This document shows, piece by piece, positions 49,866-59,828 of a stretch of DNA of 64,000 nucleotides. The position numbers and the translations under genes were made by a program. The notes under the pieces are model-generated. The model had not been told where the DNA came from and did not search any database. It saw nothing but the letters and a program-made list of their open reading frames with translations. This DNA comes from JAWLEP01 sp964553045. GTDB lineage: Bacteria; Fermentibacterota; Fermentibacteria; Fermentibacterales; JCC-6. The stretch lies in assembly GCA_964553045.1 (NCBI GenBank), contig CAZKJG010000007.1, positions 1 to 64,000 of the forward strand. The letters run 5' to 3'. Numbering within the stretch: the first letter of the stretch is position 1; each line of letters opens with the position of its first letter.

Positions 49866-50663
49866 CTAGGACTGGAAGAAGAGCTCGTCGCTGCGGGAGG
49901 GAAAGTGCCGGCCCACGGCGTCGATCACCTGCCCGAACAGCCGGGCCCGGTCGCCGGAGCCCACCAGTTCCCGGGCCCGGTCCAGCTCGCTGCGGGCCTC
50001 GAACAGCTGCTCGCGGTCGGGGCCGTCGGATTCCAGCAGGTCCAGAGCGCGGCCGGTGCACAACCCGGCCAGCGCGAGGTCGTCGGCCAGCTCCTCCGGA
50101 GCGCCCACCACCAGTGCGCCGCCCCTGGCGGCAAGCCGGGCCAGGGGGCTCAGGCCCATGAGCCCCTGGTCACCCTCGTCCTCCATCGGAACCGAATCGC
50201 CCTCCATACTACGGACCAAAAACGAAAGCGAGCCCAGCACGCCGGTGGCGCCCATTGCCACTCCCGCCGCGTCCACCAGCATGACCGAGTGCCGGCCGCA
50301 CTCGGAGGCCAGGATCGACATGGCCATGGGTACGAGGGCATCACCGGCGAGTATGGAGAGCACCGGGCCGTGGTCATGGCATACCTCCCCGGCCGCGGCA
50401 CTGGCCAGGGGCATTCCCTCCAGGCCCAGGTGGCAGCACACCGCGCCGGACAACAAGGCCACGGCGGACGCCACCGGTACCCCATCCGCGGGGTCGCCAC
50501 CGCTCCTGATCGCCGCCGCCGGAGCCAGCAGGGCCCTCTGGGCCATCCCCCTGCCCAGGCAGGCGCTTCTCATGGCGGCCAGGAGCCGGTCCGGGGCCTT
50601 TCCCTCCAGCGCGTCCAGCCTGCGGGATACGTCGGCCGAAAGGGCCTCCAGGCTCTTCTGCAT
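49866..50663 (-). CDS. Degenerate polyprenyl synthetase homologue (no catalytic Asp motifs)
   Basis: The protein is 265 aa. The all-helical isoprenyl-diphosphate-synthase order is retained: AMRSACLGRGMAQRALL where GGKRLRP stands in active enzymes, VASAVALLSGAVCCHLGLEG where the first DDxxD helix belongs, HDHGPVLSILAGDALVPMA (normally GEATAILAGDALL), and LALAGLCTGRALDLLES where FQIxDDxxD is expected. Both Asp-rich motifs are lost, so prenyl transfer is very unlikely. It is five bases after cdaA. It may be a regulatory or structural pseudoenzyme. Confidence 0.75.
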   Translation of the reverse strand: MQKSLEALSADVSRRLDALEGKAPDRLLAAMRSACLGRGMAQRALLAPAAAIRSGGDPADGVPVASAVALLSGAVCCHLGLEGMPLASAAAGEVCHDHGPVLSILAGDALVPMAMSILASECGRHSVMLVDAAGVAMGATGVLGSLSFLVRSMEGDSVPMEDEGDQGLMGLSPLARLAARGGALVVGAPEELADDLALAGLCTGRALDLLESDGPDREQLFEARSELDRARELVGSGDRARLFGQVIDAVGRHFPSRSDELFFQS

Positions 50664-50668
50664 GGGAC

Positions 50669-51451
50669 CTACTCCTTCTTGTGGCCGGTGAGCTCGAGGA
50701 GCAGCTCGCGCATTCGGTCAACGCTCAGCGGGCCCTCCATCCGGCCATCGTGGGCCACCCGGAAGGATCCGGTCTCCTCGCTGACGGCCACGGCAATGGC
50801 ATCGGACCGCTCGGTGATGCCCAGGGCTGCACGGTGCCGGGTCCCCAGGCGGGGGCGGAAGTAGGTGCGCCGGGAGAGGGGCAGCACGGCGGAGGCCCGG
50901 ACGATCCGGTCGTCGCGGATCACCACGGCACCGTCGTGCAGGGGACCGGGAGGGGTGAACATGGACGTGACCAGGTCGGGGTTGACCTCCAGACGGTCCA
51001 GCTCCACGCCGTCGCCGTAAAGGGTGTCCAGGTTCTCAGACCGCTCCAGGACGATAAGGCCCCCGATGCCCTTCTCCTTCATCTGCAGGCATGCGGAGAC
51101 AATCGACTCCACGGTGCCGTGGCCGGTCCAGACCCCGCCGCCGAGGACCCGCCCCGCGTACCGGCCCAGCGACCCCAGCATGGCCTTGATCTCGGCGTGG
51201 AAGATGATCACCGTGGCGATGAACAACACGCCCGTGAGCTCCTCGGCCAGGAAGCCCACCGTGTGCAGCTGCAGGCGACGAAGCATGATCCCCAGCAGGA
51301 GGATGACGGCCAGTACCGCGATCACGGTCATGGCCGGGGTGCGCCAGAGCTGGCGGACCACCAGCCAGATTATCAGCGTGATCAGAGCCAGGTCCAGCAG
51401 CTGGGCTATCCAGAACCAGCTCAGCAGGCTGTGTCCCAGCGGTGCCGGCAT
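50669..51451 (-). CDS. cdaA: Diadenylate cyclase (CdaA type)
   Basis: The enzyme makes c-di-AMP from two ATP. It has 260 aa, with three N-terminal membrane helices (about 10-95) and the DAC domain. The catalytic motifs are DGA (173-175, in GPLHDGAVVI) and RHR (205-207, in GTRHRAALG). c-di-AMP controls potassium transport and wall homeostasis. The ATG at 51451 is one base after the folP stop and has AAGGGGATGAC upstream. The folP-cdaA neighbour pair is common in bacteria. Confidence 0.95.
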   Translation of the reverse strand: MPAPLGHSLLSWFWIAQLLDLALITLIIWLVVRQLWRTPAMTVIAVLAVILLLGIMLRRLQLHTVGFLAEELTGVLFIATVIIFHAEIKAMLGSLGRYAGRVLGGGVWTGHGTVESIVSACLQMKEKGIGGLIVLERSENLDTLYGDGVELDRLEVNPDLVTSMFTPPGPLHDGAVVIRDDRIVRASAVLPLSRRTYFRPRLGTRHRAALGITERSDAIAVAVSEETGSFRVAHDGRMEGPLSVDRMRELLLELTGHKKE

Positions 51452-51452
51452 G

Positions 51453-52646
51453 TCATCCCCTTCCCAGGGCTTCGGCGACCTTGAGGACCTCCACCGTGCC
51501 GGCCACGTCGTGCACTCGGAGCATGTCCGCGTCGGCCGCCGCAACGGCCGACACCGCGTGGGTGTGCAGGTCCCGGCCGGCGGGATCCCCAACACCTGAG
51601 ATACTGCCCAGGAAGCTCTTCCGGGAGTGCCCCAGAACCACGCGGCATCCCAGGCCCCCGAGCTCACCCAGTCTCCTTATGAGGGTCAGGTTGTGCGAGA
51701 GTCTCTTGCCGAAGCCGATGCCCGGATCCACCATTATCCTGCCCCTGGGTACTCCGTGCTCCTCGGCCCTCTCCACCCTTTCGGCGAGGTAGTCGTAGAC
51801 CTGGGTAAGCACGTCGCTGTAGCTGGGGTCGTCCTGCATGTCCGCCGGGGTGCCCCGCATGTGCATCAGCACCATGCCCGCCCCGGCATCCGCAGCGACC
51901 CCGGCCAGCTCCGGCCTGGAGAGCGCGGTAACGTCGTTGACCAGGGAGGCGCCCATGGCCAGGGCCTCCCGGGCCACCTCGGGCAGCGAGGTATCCACGG
52001 AGACCAGGACCCCCCCGGGCAGCTCGGCCAGACCCTCCAGCACGGGCTCGAGCCGGCGCAGCTGCGCCGCGGCGGGGACCGATTCCGATCCGGGCCTGGT
52101 GGACTCCGCGCCCACGTCCACCACGACCGCGCCCTCGGCCGCCATCTTCATGGCCCTTCCCACGGCGGCTTCGGGATCCAGATGCAGCCCACCGTCGGAG
52201 AAGGAATCCGGAGTAACATTGACTATGCCCATAACCAGGGGCCCGGGGTCGAACAGAAGGGTTCCGCCGGGAAGGGTCATCTCACCCGGAGGACGGGGCG
52301 CATCCAGAATGCGCTGGATCTCGTCCCCCAGAGAGGAGAGGCCGAGGGGCTGCCCCCGCAGGGAGTCCACCGCCCTCCTGATGCTCCTCTCCGTTCCCGC
52401 GACCAGAGCGTCGCTGGTCTCCGCCTTGCCGGTCACCGCCTCCCGGGTGACCAGGGCGTCGGCGCCGGCGGAGAGCATGGACTGCTTGAGGATGTTGGCC
52501 ATGGGGGAGGAGAGGCCGAACAGCTTCAGGGCCAGAACCGAGCTCTTTCCGCGGAGCCTCTGCCAGGCTGACGGGTCTGCGCCCACCAGAGACAGCTCGC
52601 CCCTCCAGTCGGCCTCGCCCCGCAGCGCAAGCCTTCGGGCCCTCAT
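51453..52646 (-). CDS. folP: Dihydropteroate synthase with an N-terminal extension
   Basis: The folate-pathway enzyme, target of sulfonamides, has 397 aa, about 120 longer than E. coli FolP. The catalytic barrel from about residue 130 includes MGIVNVTPDSFSDGG, DVGAESTRPGSE, SLVNDVTAL and DPGIGFGKRLSHN. The N-terminal module (SPMANILKQSMLSAGADALV) is a known accessory region in many long FolPs. It is in an operon with folE and cdaA, one base apart from each neighbour. Confidence 0.95.
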   Translation of the reverse strand: MRARRLALRGEADWRGELSLVGADPSAWQRLRGKSSVLALKLFGLSSPMANILKQSMLSAGADALVTREAVTGKAETSDALVAGTERSIRRAVDSLRGQPLGLSSLGDEIQRILDAPRPPGEMTLPGGTLLFDPGPLVMGIVNVTPDSFSDGGLHLDPEAAVGRAMKMAAEGAVVVDVGAESTRPGSESVPAAAQLRRLEPVLEGLAELPGGVLVSVDTSLPEVAREALAMGASLVNDVTALSRPELAGVAADAGAGMVLMHMRGTPADMQDDPSYSDVLTQVYDYLAERVERAEEHGVPRGRIMVDPGIGFGKRLSHNLTLIRRLGELGGLGCRVVLGHSRKSFLGSISGVGDPAGRDLHTHAVSAVAAADADMLRVHDVAGTVEVLKVAEALGRG

Positions 52647-53161
52647 GCTAGCGGGAGTTGATGCTCCTGCCGATGAGGGAGAGTGCCTCGGTGCGGGTCT
52701 CCAGCTTCTTGAGGTAGCCCCTCATGGCCGAGGTTACTATTCGGGAGTCGCGCTTCTTGACCCCCCTCATGGCAAGGCACATGTGTTCGGCCTCCATAAC
52801 CACCATGACGCCCTTGGCCTTCAGCTCGCGCATCAGCCTCTCGGCGATGTCGGTGGTCAGTCGCTCCTGTATGGTGGGTCTGGCGGCCATTGTCTCAACT
52901 GTCTCCACGATGGAGCCCAGTCCGGCGATGCGGTCGCCGGCGGGCAGGTATACCACGTCGCAGCGGCCCAGGAAGGGAAGCAGATGGTGCTCGCAGAGGG
53001 AGGCAAAGCTGATGTCCTTTACGATGATCAGCTCGTTCTGGTTGCTGCTCTTCATGGTGCTTACGGGGCGGCAGCTTCCAGGCAGCAGCCCCCGGCACAG
53101 CTCGGCGTAGGAGTCGGCTACCCTGTCGGGAGTCTCCCTCAGGCCTTCCCTGTCGGGGTCC

Positions 53162-55186
<2,025 letters not shown>

Positions 55187-55207
55187 TTACTCCGCGCTCA
55201 CAGCCTT

Positions 55208-55762
55208 TCACCGGCCCCGGGGGCCGTCTTTCTCCCTTACGGCAACAATGTCCCGGAGGTTTCTGTCGTAGCCTCCGGGACTGTCGAGACCGTAGCCGAA
55301 AACGAACCTGTCGGGAATGTCGAAGAGACACCGGTCCACCTCGACTTCCACCTTCCTGGGAACCTCCTTGTGCAGCAGGACGACGGTCCTCAGGGAGGCG
55401 GGCTCCCTTGAAATCAGCAATTTTTGAATATACGCAAGCGTCAGTCCGGTGTCTACGATATCCTCCACCAGTATGATGTGGCGGCCCGCCAGGGGAAGGC
55501 TGGTATCCAGCGTGAGACGGACCTCTCCGGAGGACGTGGTCTGGTCGCCGTAGCTGGCGGCGCCCAGGAACTCCACCTGCAGGCCCACGTTCATGCTCCG
55601 GACCAGATCGGCGGCGAACATGAAGCCCCCCCTGAGCAGGGGGATCACCACCGGTTTGAGACCCCCGTATGCGGCGCTGAGCTCCAACCCCAGCACCCGT
55701 ACCCTGCGGTCTATCTCATCGGCGGGTATGAGAACCTCCAGCTCAGCGCCGTTCTGGTTCAT
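55208..55762 (-). CDS. hpt: Hypoxanthine phosphoribosyltransferase
   Basis: This purine-salvage enzyme has 184 aa. The PRPP-binding motif is HIILVEDIVDTGLTLAYI, and LLRGGFMFAADLVR is the early phosphate-binding loop. GGAGGTGAGAG precedes the ATG. The start overlaps the tilS stop by 20 nt. The tilS-hpt-ftsH order is conserved in many bacteria. Confidence 0.95.
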   Translation of the reverse strand: MNQNGAELEVLIPADEIDRRVRVLGLELSAAYGGLKPVVIPLLRGGFMFAADLVRSMNVGLQVEFLGAASYGDQTTSSGEVRLTLDTSLPLAGRHIILVEDIVDTGLTLAYIQKLLISREPASLRTVVLLHKEVPRKVEVEVDRCLFDIPDRFVFGYGLDSPGGYDRNLRDIVAVREKDGPRGR

Positions 55763-56696
55763 CTCTCACCTCCGTGGTCCTCAGCGTTTCCTCTCCGGCC
55801 TCCAGCACCGCTCCCCCGGGCATGACGTGGCTTCCGATGCCTCCGTCCATGAGCCAGCGGTCGGTCTTCTCCAGCTCTTCGCGGCCCTTGCGGGGCCGGC
55901 CGCAGAGCGCCCACAGCACGGAGAGCCGCAGCTGCCGCGGAAGCCTCCGGTAGCCCATGCGGTCCAGCCCTCCGCCCGTTCGCAGGCCCTCCATCGCCTC
56001 CGAGGTGGCCCGGCGGGCGAAGTCGCGCCATCCGGAGAGGATCTCGGCGGAGGCCGCCATCCTGCCGGCGGCTCCGGGGGAGATCTCCTCCAGCACCGGA
56101 AAGACCCGGTGGCGGAGCGCGTTTCTCAGTATGGCCGGGTCGCGGTTGCTCTCGTCCCGGGCCCAGGGGAGACCCCGGGCCCGCAGGTACTCCTGCAGCT
56201 CGCGGCGCTCCATTCGAAGCATGGGCCTGCGCACCGGACCCACTCCCCGGTACGACATGCCCCCCAATCCGCGAAGCCCGGCCCCCTCCAGCATGCGCAT
56301 CAGAAGGGTCTCCGCCCTGTCGGTGGCCGTATGGCCCACCGCCACCAGGCTGCCGTCGCGACCCTCCGCCCCGTAGATCTCCTGCCGCAGACGGCTGAGG
56401 TTCGCCTCCAGAGAGCCGTGGTCGGGAGGGTCGAGTCTTCGCAGTACGAAGCGAAGATCCAGGAGCCTGGCCGTGGCCCCCACCAGCTCCGCCTCGCTCT
56501 TCGACTCCTCCCGCACGCCGTGATTGATGTGAAGGACGTACAGGTCCCAGTCCATGTGATCCCGGAAGGCGTGCAGCATCCGGAGCATGGCCATGGAGTC
56601 CGAACCCCCTGAGACCGCCGCGGCCACCCGGCTGCCCGGCGGCAGTATGCCGGCGTCCCGGACGGTCTTGATGAATCGCCTCTCAATCTCCGACAC
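55743..56696 (-). CDS. tilS: tRNA(Ile)-lysidine synthase, short form
   Basis: The N-type ATP pyrophosphatase that converts C34 of tRNA-Ile(CAU) to lysidine. It has 317 aa with the PP-loop SGGSDS (29-34), VGHTATDRAETLLMRM and RNALRHRVFPVLE. It lacks the long C-terminal domain of E. coli TilS, as in Aquifex. I placed the start at GTG 56696, where AAGGAGGT lies 6 nt upstream. Confidence 0.94.
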   Translation of the reverse strand: MSEIERRFIKTVRDAGILPPGSRVAAAVSGGSDSMAMLRMLHAFRDHMDWDLYVLHINHGVREESKSEAELVGATARLLDLRFVLRRLDPPDHGSLEANLSRLRQEIYGAEGRDGSLVAVGHTATDRAETLLMRMLEGAGLRGLGGMSYRGVGPVRRPMLRMERRELQEYLRARGLPWARDESNRDPAILRNALRHRVFPVLEEISPGAAGRMAASAEILSGWRDFARRATSEAMEGLRTGGGLDRMGYRRLPRQLRLSVLWALCGRPRKGREELEKTDRWLMDGGIGSHVMPGGAVLEAGEETLRTTEVRDEPERR

Positions 56697-56731
56697 GGAG
56701 GACCTCCTTCCGGGCACCCGCCAAAGCGGCG

Positions 56732-58075
56732 CTAGCGGCAGTAGCCAAGGTCCCGGAGCACCTCCACCCTGGCCTGGGTTCCGGGCACCTCCGCGGGAAG
56801 CACCTCCGCCGGCGTCGACCAGTAGAGCATGGCCTGCTCCAGCAGGGCGCTGTCCGGTGGCAGGCTGTCCTGCTCCATGGGGTCGGAGTCCAGGTCGAAG
56901 AGCACGGCCCGGTCCCCGACATGGTCCCAGAAGAGGCGCCTGCCACCCTGCCGTACCGTGAGGTAGGTACCGAGGTCGGAAGAGGCGAAGCCGCTACTGG
57001 GAAGCACCCTGTCCTCCACCGGCTCTCCCATGAGGCTGACGCCCCAGTCGTTCCAGGGGCCCGTGTCCTCCACCCCGGCGACCTCCAGCACGGTGGGCAG
57101 TATGTCCATCTGGCTGACCACGGTGGAGTCCACTCCGCCGCCGGAGAAACCGGGGCCGCTTATGATCAGGGGAACCCTGGTCTCCTCACGGTGCAGGCTG
57201 AATCCGTGCAGCAGGCCTCCGTGCTCGCCGAACTCCTCGCCGTGATCGGACATAACGATGAAGACGGTTCCCGTGGCCAGACCGCGGCGGCGCAGCTCCG
57301 CCAGCATCTTTCCGATCTCGGCGTCGCAGAAGGCTACCTCACCGTCGTAGAGATCCTCCAGCCTTCGGTAGTCCTCGTCGCCCAGCCGCCCCAGCCTGTT
57401 GGCATTCAGCAACATCTTCGTGGGAGCGGTGGCCCAGTGGGTGGAGGGGTGGTCGGCGGGAGTGAACATCCCGTCGTAGGGCGCAGGCGGGTCGTATGGG
57501 TAGTGGGGGTCGAAGTAGTGCAGCACCGCCAGAAAGGGGGCGTCCCCCGACCAGCCGTCGTCCAGCCACTGCAGGAACTTGGAGTTGATCACGTCGGCGT
57601 CCACCGCCAGGCGGCAGCCCTCCGTGTCCACGTGATCCATGCCCTGATCGAAACCGTAGCCGGGTCCCAGTACGGGCACGTTGTAGACGCCCACAGTCTC
57701 CCACCCGCTCCGGCCGAGTATCTCGGGAAGCACGTCCAGGTCTGGGGCCAGCCCGTACAGTCGGCCGTCCCTCATGCCGGCCATGTGCGCACGCTCGGGA
57801 AGGCCGCTGAAGATGGTGGCGATGGCTGGAAGGGTCCAGGCGGACTGCCCCTGGCAGTAGGCCCACATGGTGCCCTCTGCCGCCAGGCTGTCCATGGTGG
57901 GAGTGATGTCGCGCGGATATCCGTAGCATTGCACATGATCACCCCGCAGGGTGTCTATTATCAGCACCACCACGTTGAGGCCTCGAGCCCCTTCGCCCGC
58001 GCTCTCGGTCTTTCCGCCGCCACCGCCGCAGGACAGGGCGGCCAGGATCGTCAGGGTCGGCAGGATGTATCTCAT
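56732..58075 (-). CDS. Sulfatase-fold lipoprotein without formylglycine site, copy 1
   Basis: The protein is 447 aa with the lipobox ALSC (Cys16) and a Gly-rich linker. The alkaline-phosphatase/sulfatase core is clear: VLIIDTLRGDHVQCYGYPRD, TPTMDSLAAEGTMW and VMSDHGEEFGEHGG. At the nucleophile position it has SAWTLPAIATIF, with no CxPxR, so Cys-derived formylglycine cannot form; a Thr would be the nucleophile, as in LtaS-like phosphotransferases. A phosphodiesterase or phosphoethanolamine/phosphoglycerol transferase role is more likely than sulfatase activity. The ATG at 58075 follows GGGAGAG. Confidence 0.85.
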   Translation of the reverse strand: MRYILPTLTILAALSCGGGGGKTESAGEGARGLNVVVLIIDTLRGDHVQCYGYPRDITPTMDSLAAEGTMWAYCQGQSAWTLPAIATIFSGLPERAHMAGMRDGRLYGLAPDLDVLPEILGRSGWETVGVYNVPVLGPGYGFDQGMDHVDTEGCRLAVDADVINSKFLQWLDDGWSGDAPFLAVLHYFDPHYPYDPPAPYDGMFTPADHPSTHWATAPTKMLLNANRLGRLGDEDYRRLEDLYDGEVAFCDAEIGKMLAELRRRGLATGTVFIVMSDHGEEFGEHGGLLHGFSLHREETRVPLIISGPGFSGGGVDSTVVSQMDILPTVLEVAGVEDTGPWNDWGVSLMGEPVEDRVLPSSGFASSDLGTYLTVRQGGRRLFWDHVGDRAVLFDLDSDPMEQDSLPPDSALLEQAMLYWSTPAEVLPAEVPGTQARVEVLRDLGYCR

Positions 58076-58175
58076 TACATTCTCTCCCATGGGAGTGCCC
58101 GATGAATCGCCCCGCCGGGAACATAGCCGGCCGGGGAATGCTCGCCACAACCCGCTGCGCCTCGCGGGGACGGGG

Positions 58176-59447
58176 TCAGATGTAACCCAGGTCCCTGAAG
58201 GCCTCGAAAAGCCGTCCGCCCATCTCCACCGTGAAGGCTCCCCCCGCCCTGGGGCTAGCCCAATACTCCTGCAGGCTTTCCACCATCTGCCCACTGGGAG
58301 CGAGGGTGGAATCCGGGTCCTCAAAGCCCACGGAGAGGTCGTACATCCAGGCGGAGTCGGCCGAAGCGTCCCAGAGGGCCTTGCTGTGACCGAACCTCAT
58401 GGCCGCGCGCCGAATAATGTCCCCGCTGGTTCCGCTGGAAGGAATACCCCGGGGGGACGGAGGTTCCTCTCCCAGCAGGCGGGCGCCCTCCACCTGCGAT
58501 GGAGCGGGCAGGCCGCACAGGTGCATCACCGTGGGCATCACGTCAAAGAGGCCTACCGGCTTGGATACCACGGAGTCCCGCGGCACTCCCGGCCCGGTGA
58601 TTATCATGGGGACGTGAACCGTCTCCTGGAACAGCTGCTGGCCGTGAAACACCCGGCCGTGCTCCAGGAACTCCTCGCCGTGGTCGGACACCACCACCAC
58701 GATGGTGCCCTCCGCCAGCCCCCGCTCCCTGAGGCCCTCCATCAGGCGCCCGATCTGGTCGTCGCAGTAGCCGATCTCCACGTCGTAGAGGTCCACCATG
58801 CGCTCCAGCTGCGCGTCGGTCAGATCCCCTTCGGAGACGGCTATCCTAACGTCAGTGAAGGGAATGGAGTCCAGCCAGGGATCGGAGCCGGGGGCGGCGT
58901 AGGGATAGTGGGGGTCGAAGAAGTGCAGGAACATGAAGAATCTGCCGCGCTCCCCGGCGTCCAGCCATTCCAGAGCTCTGTCCACTACCGACTCGGCGTC
59001 CAGGGGCTCCATGCACCCCTCGGTGTCCCAGCTCTGGAAGTCCCGAGTGAAGCCGAAGCGCTCGCTCATCACCGGAGCGTTGAAAAGGCCGAAGCTGGAG
59101 TAGCCCTCCTCACCGAGCAGGCCCGCCAGAGTAGGCAGCTCCGGGGTCAGGCCGTAGAAGCTCTCCCCGCGTGTTCCGGCGCCGTGCGTGCGCTCCGTGG
59201 TGCCCGTGTGCAGCGATGCCATGGCCGGCAGTGTCCAGGTGCTCTGGGACTGGCACGCCGTGAAGAGAACCCCCGCGGCAGCCAGGCTGTCCAGGGTGGG
59301 GGTGATATCCCGTCCGTAGCCCAGGCAGTGGACATGATCGGCCCTGAGGGTGTCTATCACCAGAAGCAGTACGCTGGGGCGTCCGGCGCCGCCCCCGCAG
59401 GACAGGACGACTGCCAGCAAGGCTGTCGCAGCAGCTGTTTTTCCCAT
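58176..59447 (-). CDS. Sulfatase-fold lipoprotein without formylglycine site, copy 2
   Basis: The protein is 423 aa and a tandem paralogue of the gene at 56732: lipobox VLSC (Cys17), LLVIDTLRADHVHCLGYGRD, TPTLDSLAAAGVLF, STWTLPAMASLHTG and VVSDHGEEFLEHGR. The same Thr-Leu-Pro segment replaces the sulfatase signature. It is transcribed just before copy 1, with a 100-nt gap that has no clear promoter. The C-terminal part differs more than the core, which suggests different substrates or partners. Confidence 0.85.
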   Translation of the reverse strand: MGKTAAATALLAVVLSCGGGAGRPSVLLLVIDTLRADHVHCLGYGRDITPTLDSLAAAGVLFTACQSQSTWTLPAMASLHTGTTERTHGAGTRGESFYGLTPELPTLAGLLGEEGYSSFGLFNAPVMSERFGFTRDFQSWDTEGCMEPLDAESVVDRALEWLDAGERGRFFMFLHFFDPHYPYAAPGSDPWLDSIPFTDVRIAVSEGDLTDAQLERMVDLYDVEIGYCDDQIGRLMEGLRERGLAEGTIVVVVSDHGEEFLEHGRVFHGQQLFQETVHVPMIITGPGVPRDSVVSKPVGLFDVMPTVMHLCGLPAPSQVEGARLLGEEPPSPRGIPSSGTSGDIIRRAAMRFGHSKALWDASADSAWMYDLSVGFEDPDSTLAPSGQMVESLQEYWASPRAGGAFTVEMGGRLFEAFRDLGYI

Positions 59448-59527
59448 CCGATCCCTCTTCCCGGCTTCACGTCCGAAAGGAAGGTATAAGCGACCGGGCA
59501 CATGTACGCCAGACCGGCTGCCGCCGG

Positions 59528-59672
59528 CAATAACATACACCGCAGCCGTTCAATTCAAGTGCCTGGCACTTGTGTGGGCACTTGTGTGGGCAATAACATA
59601 CACCGCAGCCGTTCAATTCAAGTGCCTGGCACTTGTGTGGCACTTGTGTGGCACTTGTGTGGCACTTGTGTC
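59528..59672. repeat. REP-like repeat cluster with a 63-nt tandem duplication and an 11-nt microsatellite
   Basis: The segment CAATAACATACACCGCAG, CCGTTCAATTC, AAGTGCCTGGCACTT occurs twice, at 59528 and 59591. It is the reverse complement of the RAYT-linked REP core. It is followed by CACTTGTGTGG in about four tandem copies (59639-59672), a local expansion of the REP edge. This fills most of the 268-nt gap between the sulfatase-like gene and tRNA-Met. Confidence 0.88.
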
Positions 59673-59715
59673 GGGCAGTAGTGAAACGGGGAGCAGGCAT
59701 CGCCTGCTCCCCCTC

Positions 59716-59792
59716 TGGTAGCGGCGAAGGGACTCGAACCCCTGACCCGCGGATTATGATTCCGCTGCTCTAGCCAGCTGAGCTACGCCGCC
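59716..59792 (-). tRNA. tRNA-Met (anticodon CAT, probably elongator)
   Basis: The acceptor stem GGCGGCG (59792-59786) pairs with CGCCGCT (59726-59720), with a G-U pair at 1-72. The anticodon stem GCGGA/TCCGC encloses the loop ATCATAA, anticodon CAT. The T arm is CAGGG-GTTCGAGT-CCCTT and CCA is encoded. It has a normal 1-72 pair, so it is not the initiator. The G-C pairs at positions 4-69 and 5-68 argue against tRNA-Ile2, whose TilS determinants include C4-G69 and C5-G68. Confidence 0.93.
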
Positions 59793-59828
59793 GCGGAACC
59801 CGAAGCTAGCAGACGGCACGGCAGGCTG

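Noticed and set aside
59528..59680. CRISPR array
   Set aside because: The repeat units are 11-12 nt or one 63-nt duplication, without unique spacers of regular length, and no cas genes are nearby.
59716..59792. tRNA-Ile2 (CAT read by TilS)
   Set aside because: Positions 4-69 and 5-68 are G-C rather than the C-G pairs that favour TilS, and the anticodon arm looks like elongator Met. Not excluded completely.
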